Shown here piece by piece: positions 1 through 7,765 of a stretch of DNA of 36,973 bases; positions within the stretch are counted from its first letter, which is position 1; every line of letters starts with the position of its first letter. The notes below the pieces were generated by a model. It did not search any database, was not told where the DNA came from, and saw only the letters and a program-made list of their open reading frames with translations. Made by a program: the position numbers and the translations under genes. The stretch comes from an uncultured Granulosicoccaceae bacterium (GTDB lineage: Bacteria; Pseudomonadota; Gammaproteobacteria; Granulosicoccales; Granulosicoccaceae), in assembly GCA_937922945.1 (NCBI GenBank), contig CAKZUP010000157.1, positions 1-36,973 on the forward strand, written 5' to 3'.

Positions 1-661
1 AACTGCATACTACGAAAGCGAGAGAAAAATGACCCGGCTTGGTTCGTGTTTTGGCTTTGAGCACTTACGTATTCTTTTTTGTGGTTCATTCGTTCCATTT
101 TTTAGCTGGCGTATAACACGTGGTAAGACCGGTTTTCATCAGCAGAAACAGTTGTACCTTTTGCAACGTGCTTCTTAACAAACGCTTTGAAAGACGCTTC
201 GTTTTCAGTTTTAGCGATTGCAGCAACAGTCTTATATTGACCATCAACTTTGTGACGTTCACGGGCTACAAGTACAGCGCGTTTCTCTGGGTCTTGGCTC
301 ACCTTAAAACGACGATCAATGCGGTTCTGAATGCTGTTAGCTGGGCGTAATAAGCAGCATCAACTTCTACTTCGTTATCAAGTACACGCGATTCTTCGTC
401 AATCAGTGATTCGCGCAACTTGTGAGCAAGTGCGAAAGCGGTCTTGTATTGAACGTCTAAGTCACGCATGAACTGCATTGCAGAGACACCTTTAGCTGAA
501 TTGGTGTAGGCAGCAATTGCAGCTAAGTAAGTAGCCAGTGGCAACTTACGATTGTTGAAAATCGTACCGCTAGCAACTGAAAACGTGTGTTTAAAGCATT
601 TGCAATGCCATTGCTTACGAATGTCTATCCAGTGGTGATCGTGATGATCACACTACATACA
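1..661 (-). pseudogene. Decayed IS1595-family (ISXO2-like) transposase, running off the left edge
   Basis: Conceptual translation of the minus strand gives a recognisable IS1595/ISXO2-type DDE transposase broken by several lesions. Upstream of the TTG codon at 544 the frame stays open and reads a zinc-ribbon remnant followed by FSVASGTIFNNRKLPL, typical of the family; a TAG at 653-655 falls inside the first CxxC. The middle part ends in a VEVDAAYY motif (the catalytic strand is usually VEVDGAYFGG). A deletion and frameshift near 300-345 follows: the next frame reads NRIDRRFKVSQDPEKR, as expected. After SADENRSYHVLYAS an in-frame TAA at 102-104 interrupts, and the same frame continues with MNHKKEYVSAQ and TNQAGSFFSRF to base 1. 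At least two stops and one frameshift mean the transposase is inactive. No terminal inverted repeats could be assigned. Family assignment rests on motif recall, not a database search. Confidence 0.85.
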
Positions 662-665
662 ATGA

Positions 666-922
666 TTTTATCTCGAAAACGGTGAATTATCGATCAATAT
701 AACGGAAAAAGAATGGCAAGATAGGGTAAAAGGTATGTTAAAGGGAGAATGAGCCCGTCGAAACATCACCTATGTGCATCTGGCGGAGTTATTTAAAGAG
801 GCGTACGGTAGTTCAGATACACCCCAGAATTTGAGCAATAAAATTGCGCGGGGAAAATTTAGCGCTGTATTTATGATTCAGGTTTTGGAGGTGATTGAAT
901 GCGAGGTTCTGAACGTCCGTTA
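666..922 (+). pseudogene. DUF6471-family small protein gene interrupted by an in-frame TGA
   Basis: The plus-strand frame 666-922 reads EKEWQDRVKGMLKGE, then TGA at 750-752, then ARRNITYVHLAELF and NLSNKIARGKFSAVFMIQVL. The LKxEhxRRxhTYxxLA and NLxNKIxRGxFSAxFhhQ signatures match the small DUF6471 domain, whose function is unknown. The only in-frame ATG before the stop (735) gives six residues, and no good start follows the TGA, so the gene looks inactive; a sequencing error or stop readthrough cannot be excluded. The 3' end (TAA 920-922) overlaps the next gene's start by 24 bases in another frame, suggesting that the two were once translationally coupled. It lies directly beside the transposase remnant, consistent with an eroding accessory patch. 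Confidence 0.7.
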
Positions 923-1963
923 AATTCAATCGAAACGTCGATAGCAGCTGCCATTCTAATAGTCGCGATTGGCGGCACGATGTTATTATCTGCTCTGGCT
1001 GCTATCGAATATTTATCAGATCCCCCAGATAAAGGCGAAGAGAGCCGCCAATATGCCGAGTGTGCAGACATTAAGGCCTATCAAGAAGGCTGTAAATTCA
1101 TTGGTACGGCAGGTGAAGATAGTTCCGAAGAAGATACTAACCAAGCCCATGACAAGCAGTACGGGCCTAATCCATTCATAAAAGATAAGCGCGATATCAA
1201 TGCCCAAGAAGGTATGTGGAGAGCCACTAATTTCTTGAGTTTTTTGACTCTGTTGCAGATCTTCATAGGTGTCGCAGGCGTTGCTCTTATTTACCGAACC
1301 TTGATAGCTACAGAGGATGCAGTTAGAGAGGCTAGTGAGGCTACCAAGCTCGCAAACGCTACTATGGAGGCATCTATTGACAGAGACTCTCCTTTCCTTT
1401 TCTTCGATATCGAATTTAAACGCAAGTTGTTTAAAAGCGCCCCCGAAGAGGACTTTTCTATCTGTATAAGAAACTACGGAGGAACCCATGCGATAAAAAT
1501 ATCCTTGACGATATTTTCGCAGTTTTGCTACCGAACCGACGCACCTGGGGAAAGTAATTTTATTCCTTTGATTGACGAGAGCAGAATTACAGCCTTGGCC
1601 TCTGGCAAAAAATATGTCATTCCTCTGGCTAACAACAGACCCGTCGAACACTCTAGACTTATTGGCAAGGATAGGCGCAATTATATTATTTACTGTTATG
1701 GGGAGTACGAAACTGTATTCGATAAAGGGGAGCGAAAACCATTCTCTCGGTGTATTTTGGCCGAACCGCTGCTTCGCGGACGGGCGGTTTACTCTAGCGG
1801 GGTCGCTATACCTATTGACGAAAGGCTCGATACTGCTGCTTTCAATGACGTTGTTAATCTCAGCCCCGTCGATTGCGACGACATCACGGAGGCTGGCTAT
1901 CACAAAAGGCTTGAAAAATATTACGCAGACAAATACAGACAACAAGCACCTTTGAATGACTGA
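899..1963 (+). CDS. Two-helix membrane protein of unknown function
   Basis: A 354-residue protein not recognised as a named family. Residues about 14-38 and 111-132 form two hydrophobic helices, separated by an acidic loop containing two cysteines (C55, C65). After helix two comes a helical stretch (AVREASEATKLANATMEA, 141-158), then DRDSPFLFFDIEF and a beta-rich domain of about 190 residues that is probably cytoplasmic. This layout (two helices, Ala/Glu-rich helix, beta domain) is common among unnamed proteobacterial membrane proteins in accessory regions. The start is well supported: GGAGG lies seven bases before ATG 899. The gene overlaps the tail of the broken DUF6471 gene and may have been its operon partner. 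Long open frames exist on both strands here; this frame is preferred because of its ribosome binding site and membrane topology. No function is proposed. Confidence 0.75.
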   Translation: MRGSERPLNSIETSIAAAILIVAIGGTMLLSALAAIEYLSDPPDKGEESRQYAECADIKAYQEGCKFIGTAGEDSSEEDTNQAHDKQYGPNPFIKDKRDINAQEGMWRATNFLSFLTLLQIFIGVAGVALIYRTLIATEDAVREASEATKLANATMEASIDRDSPFLFFDIEFKRKLFKSAPEEDFSICIRNYGGTHAIKISLTIFSQFCYRTDAPGESNFIPLIDESRITALASGKKYVIPLANNRPVEHSRLIGKDRRNYIIYCYGEYETVFDKGERKPFSRCILAEPLLRGRAVYSSGVAIPIDERLDTAAFNDVVNLSPVDCDDITEAGYHKRLEKYYADKYRQQAPLND

Positions 1964-2122
1964 CAATAGATTCAGTCTGCTCCCCTCCTTTATCACACGC
2001 CACCGCCCTGAGCGCGTGCTTCTCTAGCTCTACTACTTGCGCACGAGCAAGTCTTGGAATTGAATCCGCTTTGGCGGTCGCACGTCCTTGTGCAACAGCT
2101 ACATAATTCCGAAACCTGTCTC

Positions 2123-2154
2123 TTGCAATTTTCCTCAACTGTAAATATACTCAG
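2123..2154 (+). promoter_or_regulatory. lexA promoter with overlapping SOS box
   Basis: A sigma-70-type -35 TTGCAA (2123-2128) and -10 TATACT (2146-2151) are separated by exactly 17 bases. A LexA-type SOS box, CTGTAAATATACTCAG (2139-2154), covers the -10 element and differs from the gammaproteobacterial CTGT-N8-ACAG pattern at one outer position (TCAG for ACAG). Bound LexA would block polymerase, giving autoregulated, damage-induced expression of lexA and probably of imuA and imuB, which follow without a visible terminator. An AAGGA ribosome binding site at about 2169-2174 precedes the lexA ATG. Confidence 0.85.
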
Positions 2155-2180
2155 TATTACCCTTTTCTCAAGGAACCAGA

Positions 2181-2786
2181 ATGCAGGGATTAACCAAGCG
2201 GCAGCAGGAAATTTTGCGGATGATTCAATCGCATATTACATCTACCGGCTTTCCGCCTACGCGAACCGATATCTGCGACTATTTCGGCTTTCGCTCGCCT
2301 ACTGCGGCTGAAGACCATTTGCGGGCGCTGGAAAAAAAGGGCGTTATTGAGCTTATCTCAGGTACGTCTCGTGGTATTCGCGTTATTGAAGATTTACCAG
2401 AAGACGGCCTGCCGTTAGTTGGGCGTGTTGCTGCTGGCGAACCTATTATGTCAAGCGACCATATAGAAGACTACATACAAGCCACACCCGACCTCTTCTA
2501 CCCACATGCCGATTACTTATTGCGCGTTAAGGGTATGAGCATGCGCGATGTAGGCATTCTCGATGGCGACTTACTCGCTGTGCATGCGACCAATCAAGCA
2601 AACAGCAACCAAATTGTGGTTGCCCGAGTAGACGATGAAGTCACGGTTAAACGCTTTCGCAAGCGCGGCAACATTGTCACCTTACTACCGGAAAATGAAG
2701 AATTCGAACCTATCCGCGTCGACCTTCGGGAACAGGATTTCTCTATTGAAGGCGTGTACGTGGGTATTTTGCGTCGCGAGCACTAA
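2181..2786 (+). CDS. lexA: LexA repressor (SOS regulator, S24 autoprotease)
   Basis: A 201-residue LexA of normal length. Residues 1-65 form the winged-helix DNA-binding domain (LTKRQQEILRMIQ, then FPPTRTDICDYFGFRSPTAAE). The self-cleavage site is Ala85-Gly86 in GRVAAGEP. The catalytic dyad is Ser120 (VKGMSMRD) and Lys157 (TVKRF). RecA filaments on single-stranded DNA stimulate cleavage, inactivating the repressor and opening the SOS regulon. The gene follows an SOS box that overlaps its own -10 element and is followed 44 bases later by imuA, a known arrangement for LexA-controlled mutasome cassettes. The helix-turn-helix (FRSPTAAEDHL) differs from the E. coli version (FRSPNAAEEHL) at two positions yet keeps the SOS-box contact pattern. 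It could be the genome's only LexA or a second, cassette-specific copy; the window cannot tell. Confidence 0.96.
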   Translation: MQGLTKRQQEILRMIQSHITSTGFPPTRTDICDYFGFRSPTAAEDHLRALEKKGVIELISGTSRGIRVIEDLPEDGLPLVGRVAAGEPIMSSDHIEDYIQATPDLFYPHADYLLRVKGMSMRDVGILDGDLLAVHATNQANSNQIVVARVDDEVTVKRFRKRGNIVTLLPENEEFEPIRVDLREQDFSIEGVYVGILRREH

Positions 2787-2830
2787 CGCCCGCAATGAAA
2801 CCGAAAACGCACTAACCTGAAAAGCTCACA

Positions 2831-3724
2831 ATGCGCTCAAGCTCATCCAGCACTGGCTTATCCATCATTCCCAGTAAACAGGAACGTCGGCAAGAGAGTC
2901 AGCTGGAAGGCAAACTGGAAGAGCTACTTAAAACTCAACCAGCACTGTGGCGTGGTCGCGATCAACACAACGATTACGCATCAGTACCAACCGGTTATCC
3001 GCAACTGGATAATGCACTACCATCCGGCGGCTGGGCTGTTGGTTGTTTAACCGAGTTGTTACTCGAACAACATGGTATTGGCGAACTGAGCTTGTTGCTA
3101 CCCGGTTTACAGCACGTTACTGCTGATAGTCAAAGCTTCAAAGATCAAAGCTCCGGAAATCAAAGCTCCGGAGGTCAAAGCTCCGGAGGTCAAAGCCTTG
3201 GGAATCAAAGCTTCCGAGGACAATGGGCCGCTTTTGTTAATCCACCCTATCTGCCTTACGCACCGGCATTAGCCAATGCTGGCGTTAATCTGGAGCGCTT
3301 ACTCATTGTTAATACCGATAACGACAACGATACATTGTGGGCAACTGAACAGTTATTGCGTGCAGGCATCTTTGCAGCCGTTGTCGGTTGGGTGAATCGC
3401 ACATCGGCTCAGAAGCAACGTCGTCTGCAATTAGCTGCCGAACTGGGAAAAACCTGGGCAACCATCTACCGACCAGCCAGCGCGCAAGACCAACACTCAC
3501 CAGCTGCTTTGCGTATGGTTGTTGGTTTATCGAACCATCATTCTCACAACGCTGCACAACATCTGTCTTTAAACATCATAAAGTCACGTGGTGGAAAACA
3601 ACGCCGGGTTTATATCAACCCAAACCAGTTCGACCGACCACAGGGCGCACAATGGCCAGCAATGCCAACCAGCGCAACAACCACAGACAAGATAACCGCC
3701 AGCCCCATCATCAGAGCACTTTAA
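2831..3724 (+). CDS. imuA: ImuA, RecA-like accessory protein of the translesion mutasome
   Basis: A 297-residue ImuA/SulA-like protein. The N-terminal part contains WRGRDQ and YPQLDNALPSGGWAVGCLTELL, the family signature; the normal Walker A lysine is absent (GIGELSLLLP), as expected of this degenerate RecA-like fold. A later block, PPYLPYAPALANAGVNLERLLIV, also matches the family. In known cassettes ImuA supports ImuB and the error-prone polymerase DnaE2 in damage-induced mutagenesis. Residues about 101-130 hold an inserted low-complexity run built from a 15-bp tandem repeat, just before the conserved FVNPPYLPYAP strand; it probably forms a surface loop. No strong ribosome binding site is seen before ATG 2831, so expression may depend on the lexA transcript and coupling. 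imuB begins three bases after the imuA stop. Confidence 0.88.
   Translation: MRSSSSSTGLSIIPSKQERRQESQLEGKLEELLKTQPALWRGRDQHNDYASVPTGYPQLDNALPSGGWAVGCLTELLLEQHGIGELSLLLPGLQHVTADSQSFKDQSSGNQSSGGQSSGGQSLGNQSFRGQWAAFVNPPYLPYAPALANAGVNLERLLIVNTDNDNDTLWATEQLLRAGIFAAVVGWVNRTSAQKQRRLQLAAELGKTWATIYRPASAQDQHSPAALRMVVGLSNHHSHNAAQHLSLNIIKSRGGKQRRVYINPNQFDRPQGAQWPAMPTSATTTDKITASPIIRAL
3131..3220 (+). repeat. Six 15-bp tandem repeats inside imuA
   Basis: Six successive 15-bp units begin at 3131, 3146, 3161, 3176, 3191 and 3206. Each starts CAAAGC; units three and four are identical (CAAAGCTCCGGAGGT). They encode QSFKD, QSSGN, QSSGG, QSSGG, QSLGN and QSFRG, a glutamine/serine/glycine-rich linker. Because the unit is a multiple of three, copy-number changes keep the reading frame. 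Confidence 0.95.
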
Positions 3725-3727
3725 ACT

Positions 3728-5137
3728 GTGCTGTGGGCGTGCCTCTACTTTCCACAGTTATCGATTGATCGACAACGCTCGGAAGAAAACACTAATACCC
3801 CCATAGCGGTTATCCATCAGCACGGTGCGCGTAAACAAATTATGGCGTGCAACCATTGTGCATCTGAACTTGGAATTACTTGTGGTATGGCATTAACCAG
3901 CGCTTATGCCGTTGCACCAGATTTACAAGTTAGTGATTACAAAGAAGATGAACAACAAGCGCATTTATATCAGCTTGCCCTATGGGCTATCAGCTATTCT
4001 TCCTGGGTGACACCAAGGATGCCATGCTCTATTTTACTTGAGATAGATGCGAGCCTGAAACTGTTTGGCGGGCTCGACTCTTTGTTGGAGAAATTGCATT
4101 CCGATGCGGCTGCACAAGGTTTATCTATGGTTGCTGGTGTAGCACCAACCTCTACTGCAGCAGCCTTGTTTGCCTACGCAGGCATTGAAGAACCTGCACG
4201 TTCAAGCAAAGCCATGAACCGAATTCTTAGCAATATACCCGTTGAATACCTTGCATTGGATGAATTCACGCAACGCGGATTAAGACAATCCGGTATTCGT
4301 GTTTTACAACAATTAATCGACATTCAACCAGCTGCGCTAACTCGACGTTTCGGTCATCAGTGTACCGATCTGGTTTATAAAATCAGCGGTACACTGCCCG
4401 ACCCTTGCCCGGCGTTTATCGCTCCCGACACATTTTCACAAGCGTTCGACTTACCTCTGGAAGCACCAGATACCAACGCACTAAGTTTCCCACTTAATCG
4501 ATTACTGGGCTCACTGGGCGGCTATCTTCGTGCAGGCGATCATGGCGTAAAGTCACTCGATATCACTTTGTACCATCACCGGAACCCTCCAACACAAGTT
4601 GCATTACGTTTTCTCAGCGCCACCGCCGACCACAGCCATTTACTCAAAGTTGCCAAAGAGCGGCTTGCGAATACAACGCTGCCAGAACCCGTAACACGGG
4701 TAAAAATAGAAGCAACTGAGTTGGCCGACATTGAACGCGATGGCAAAGACCTCTTCCAGAAAAGTCAGGCACAACCCACCAGCATTCAACAAGTGTTCGA
4801 CGGACTCATGGCTCGATTGGGTAAAGACGCACTCTATACGGCACTGCCGGATGATGATCATCGCCCCGAAAAAGCCTGGATGGCTGCCATGCTTGAAACT
4901 CGGCAACCACCGAGCGAATGGCCAGCACGCCCATTGTGGCTTTTACCCGAACCGTATCGTGCAACCGAGCCATTAACACTCACCACGAATCCTGAACGTA
5001 TCGAAAACGGCTGGTGGGGAGACAGTGATGTACGTCGTGACTATTGCATCGCCTGCAATGAACACGGCAGTTACTATTGGGTATTCAGCTTAAGACAAGC
5101 GCCGCAGACACTCTATATACATGGGGTTTTTGCCTGA
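3728..5137 (+). CDS. imuB: ImuB, Y-family polymerase-like mutasome hub protein
   Basis: A 469-residue DinB-like protein of the ImuB group. The N-terminus LWACLYFPQLSID matches the family start; the GTG at 3728, three bases after the imuA stop, is the best start and implies translational coupling. Polymerase-like palm and fingers occupy about 1-240 (SILLEIDASLKLFGG, VAGVAPTSTAAALFA, a helix-hairpin-helix region, LTRRFG); a little-finger-like region follows (about 245-350). The C-terminal tail (RPLWLLPEPYRA, then PERIENGWWGDSDVRRDYCIACNEHG) is the ImuB-specific extension. ImuB proteins usually lack catalytic acidic residues and act as a scaffold between ImuA, the beta clamp and DnaE2. Here dnaE2, which normally follows, is absent: the gene is followed by about 530 bases without a supported CDS. 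The protein is full length, so the cassette looks intact up to that point. Confidence 0.9.
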   Translation: MLWACLYFPQLSIDRQRSEENTNTPIAVIHQHGARKQIMACNHCASELGITCGMALTSAYAVAPDLQVSDYKEDEQQAHLYQLALWAISYSSWVTPRMPCSILLEIDASLKLFGGLDSLLEKLHSDAAAQGLSMVAGVAPTSTAAALFAYAGIEEPARSSKAMNRILSNIPVEYLALDEFTQRGLRQSGIRVLQQLIDIQPAALTRRFGHQCTDLVYKISGTLPDPCPAFIAPDTFSQAFDLPLEAPDTNALSFPLNRLLGSLGGYLRAGDHGVKSLDITLYHHRNPPTQVALRFLSATADHSHLLKVAKERLANTTLPEPVTRVKIEATELADIERDGKDLFQKSQAQPTSIQQVFDGLMARLGKDALYTALPDDDHRPEKAWMAAMLETRQPPSEWPARPLWLLPEPYRATEPLTLTTNPERIENGWWGDSDVRRDYCIACNEHGSYYWVFSLRQAPQTLYIHGVFA

Positions 5138-5166
5138 ACTGGAACAATAGTGCCTCAATCGATTCC

Positions 5167-5275
5167 AAACTGCCCCAGTTGAATGGTGATGGTTAAGATT
5201 TGCCCGCCGAGAGCTTGTGTTTATGAGGCTCGTAGAGTCATTAAGTTATTGATCACCATTCAACTGGAGCAGTTT
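5167..5275. repeat. Long inverted repeat element downstream of imuB
   Basis: The arms 5167-5190 and 5252-5275 are reverse complements over 24 bases with a single mismatch (CCCC versus CTCC), separated by a 61-base spacer. The left arm reads AAACTGCCCCAGTTGAATGG plus four more bases. It begins 29 bases after the imuB stop. There is no T-run after the right arm, so it is not a standard terminator. It could be a small mobile palindrome (MITE or REP-like), a structured transcript end, or a recombination scar. No second copy was noticed in the window. Confidence 0.8.
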
Positions 5276-5665
5276 CTAACCAGTTCACAAAAACACAATA
5301 GAGCAATTGTAGCAATCAGATCACATGAAGCTCTATATGTTTGTTTTCATTAGTCTTTCAGATGAAAATCTTAAAAACAGACCAAAACTAATCCGAAATC
5401 ACGCAAATCACTCGAAAAAGCGGTCAAAGGATAGGTTATCCAGCCGATAACTAATTCACAGGACGTGGCATCTCGACTGGAAATCGGATGCGCATCGGAA
5501 TGGACTCAAACAACCGCACAGGGCGAAGAAGAAACGCAGTGATGCAACATTCTTTGAATTTGAAAAACTATCCGGCATCGGGTGAACGAGCGCGCACCCC
5601 TGCGCCCGTATCAATTAACCCGACCGCATGCGTCATTGCGCGCATGAATATGGCGGGCGTTCGCC
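5276..5665. other. Non-coding stretch before the GGDEF-EAL gene
   Basis: About 390 bases with no supported gene. An open frame at 5488-5673 (61 codons) lacks a convincing ribosome binding site and reads as low-complexity, arginine-rich sequence. The last 90 bases are GC-rich with short GCGC and GGCG inverted motifs that may fold near the start of the following gene. I saw no riboswitch, tRNA or clear terminator. Confidence 0.5.
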
Positions 5666-7663
5666 ATGGCTGATAGCTACAGAAAAGACAACACGAAAGC
5701 ATTCATCTCACTGGGCTTTCTCGCCGTATTCGGGTTAATGGGCTTGGCGATGAGCTTGTCTATGGCTACGCTGAATTCTGCAAATGACGAAATGTCAGCG
5801 CTTATCGAAAGCAATGCCGAAAAAACCAGCCTTGCTTATCAAATGCGCGATGTTATTCGATTGCGCTCCGGCGCTGTCCGATCGCTTTTGCAAATCTACG
5901 AGCCAGAAGAACGTGAAAAGATTTTCGATAGGCTCGTGAGCAGCACTGAATCTTATCTCACCAGCCGAACAAAGCTGGAAATATTAGGTGCTAATGAGCG
6001 TGAGCAGGAAATTCTGGATAAGGTAAAAGAAGCTGATAATCGTGTGGCCGAAGTGTACGACAAAGCCAACAATCGCATTTACAGCATGACGAACACGCCA
6101 GACCAGTTAAAGTCGGTTTTAGCAGAGATACAACTTCAGGAGTTTGTGCTGTTAAATCACCTAAACGATCTTGTACAGCTGGAAAAAGCCCTTGCCGAGG
6201 AAACGCTTGCGGCCAACCACGCGCGGTATAAGAAAATCCAGCGTCTGCTGGGAGCTTTATTGCTCGCAGCTTTTGGTGTCTCGTTGCTTATCGCCAGTTT
6301 TATCATCAAGCGAGTAACGCGTGCTAATAAAAAAATTGCACATCTGGCCAGTCATGATGACTTAACCGGATTGAATAATCGACGCTCTTTTGAAGCTCAA
6401 CTGGAACATACTGTTGCCATTGCGCCAAGAACGCAAGATGCATACGGTCTCATGTTTGTCGATCTTGATCGGTTCAAAATTATTAATGATACGTGCGGGC
6501 ATCACGCAGGTGATCAATTATTAATACAACTCACGTCGATGATTAAAAGCCGATTGCGCAAGGGCGATATGTTTGCCCGTATTGGTGGAGATGAATTTGC
6601 AATTATATCCAGAGGCGATAAGTTTGAAGACATTGTTAGTCTTGCTGATGATTTGCGTGAGCTCGTAAGCGAGTTTGAATTTCGCTATGCTCAGCAAACA
6701 TTTAGTATTAGTTTAAGTATTGGTGTTATCCCGATCAATGGCGACATCACCGATATTGAAGCAATTCTGAGCGATGTTGATTCAGCCTGTTACGTAGCTA
6801 AACAATCAGGTCGAAATCGCGTTCACGTTACGCAGGAAAACGATGCGGAAATCGTCAAGTATCGAAATGACATTGCAGGTATGCAAAACATTCGAGCCGC
6901 ACTGGCAGAAGATAGATTAGTGTTATTTTATCAGCCCGTTTACACCATTTTACCAAACGGCGTAGACATGGCTCATTGCGAAATTCTTCTGCGAATTAAA
7001 AGTGAAAGCGGCGAACTGTTCTCGCCAGCTGAATTTATCCCAATTGCCGAAAAATATAACGTGATGACGGAAATTGATCGTTGGGTTTTCTCGCACGTAC
7101 TTGACTGGGTTGTCGAACACCAGGAGTTGGTAGAAACACCCAAGCTTTTAATCAACTTGTCTGGTTTGTCGTTTATCAATGAAGATTTTCTGGCATTCGT
7201 TGTAAACGAATTACAGACGCGCGGTGTCGACCCCCAAAAGCTGGCCTTCGAAATCACCGAAACCGCCGCCGTTGATAATATGGAAAAAGCGAATGTATTC
7301 ATTGACCGAGTTCGCCAACTTGGTTGTCATTTCGCACTCGATGATTTTGGTTCCGGCTTTTCAACGTTTGCGTATTTGAAAAAATTACCTATCGATTATC
7401 TGAAAATAGATGGCTCTCTGGTTAAAAACCTGGCCACAGACCATATTGATCGGGAGATGGTCAGGGCGATAAACGATATTGGCCATACCGTTGGTGCACG
7501 CACCATTGCAGAGTTTGTTGAGGATGATGAGACGTTAGCGCACCTGCGTAATATGGGCGTGGACTACGCACAGGGTTATGGTTTGTGTAAACCTAAAGCA
7601 CTAATCGAACTGTCTGATGAGCTTCAACCAAGAATGCCTGAAGAGTATAAAAAGGCGTCGTGA
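5666..7663 (+). CDS. Membrane-anchored GGDEF-EAL c-di-GMP enzyme
   Basis: A 665-residue bifunctional c-di-GMP protein. Transmembrane helix one is about 12-34; a helical extracytoplasmic region (35-188) resembles the four-helix-bundle sensor of chemoreceptors; helix two is about 191-214. The GGDEF domain (228-390) has an intact RIGGDEF motif (GGDEF 307-311) preceded by an RxxD inhibitory site (RKGD, 298-301) at the standard five-residue spacing, so it is probably a feedback-inhibited diguanylate cyclase. The EAL domain (405-655) has EIL (439-441) instead of EAL but keeps the catalytic glutamate, the NLSG strand, FEITET, DDFGSGFS and the KID lysine, so phosphodiesterase activity is plausible. 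ATG 5666 is the earliest start in frame after a TGA at about 5645; the ribosome binding site is poor. It stands alone, with no operon partners. Confidence 0.92.
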   Translation: MADSYRKDNTKAFISLGFLAVFGLMGLAMSLSMATLNSANDEMSALIESNAEKTSLAYQMRDVIRLRSGAVRSLLQIYEPEEREKIFDRLVSSTESYLTSRTKLEILGANEREQEILDKVKEADNRVAEVYDKANNRIYSMTNTPDQLKSVLAEIQLQEFVLLNHLNDLVQLEKALAEETLAANHARYKKIQRLLGALLLAAFGVSLLIASFIIKRVTRANKKIAHLASHDDLTGLNNRRSFEAQLEHTVAIAPRTQDAYGLMFVDLDRFKIINDTCGHHAGDQLLIQLTSMIKSRLRKGDMFARIGGDEFAIISRGDKFEDIVSLADDLRELVSEFEFRYAQQTFSISLSIGVIPINGDITDIEAILSDVDSACYVAKQSGRNRVHVTQENDAEIVKYRNDIAGMQNIRAALAEDRLVLFYQPVYTILPNGVDMAHCEILLRIKSESGELFSPAEFIPIAEKYNVMTEIDRWVFSHVLDWVVEHQELVETPKLLINLSGLSFINEDFLAFVVNELQTRGVDPQKLAFEITETAAVDNMEKANVFIDRVRQLGCHFALDDFGSGFSTFAYLKKLPIDYLKIDGSLVKNLATDHIDREMVRAINDIGHTVGARTIAEFVEDDETLAHLRNMGVDYAQGYGLCKPKALIELSDELQPRMPEEYKKAS

Positions 7664-7699
7664 CCGCGTTGCTGCACTGGTTTCAAAACAGCGCTGGTC

Positions 7700-7743
7700 T
7701 GAAAACTACATTGGGTTGAGAACTACATTGGCCTGAAAACTAC
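7700..7743. repeat. Short direct repeats in a convergent intergenic gap
   Basis: Three imperfect copies of TGAAAACTACATTGG lie head to tail (7700-7715, 7716-7733 and a partial copy 7734-7743) between two convergent genes. No stem or T-run makes it a terminator. It is probably a small slippage duplication. Confidence 0.55.
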
Positions 7744-7765
7744 TCTTCCGTTAAATCGCTGCACG

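Noticed and set aside
1016-1996. Long antisense open frame (326 codons) opposite the membrane protein gene
   Set aside because: The sense frame has an excellent ribosome binding site, sensible membrane helices and domain-like order; the antisense frame has no recognisable features and looks like a by-product of codon use.
1884-2138. 84-codon minus-strand frame between the membrane protein and lexA
   Set aside because: It overlaps the end of the sense gene, has no clear ribosome binding site and matches no family I know.
3131-3220. CRISPR-like repeat array
   Set aside because: The 15-bp units are contiguous with no spacers and lie in frame within a coding gene.
5167-5275. Integron attC site
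   Set aside because: The arms lack the RYYYAAC and GTTRRRY core sites in the required positions, and no integrase is present.
5276-5665. c-di-GMP riboswitch before the GGDEF-EAL gene
   Set aside because: I could not find the conserved GEMM core or a matching fold in the leader.
5488-5673. 61-codon frame overlapping the start of the GGDEF-EAL gene, possible leader peptide
   Set aside because: No convincing ribosome binding site and an arginine-rich, low-complexity product; overlap of eight bases alone is not enough.
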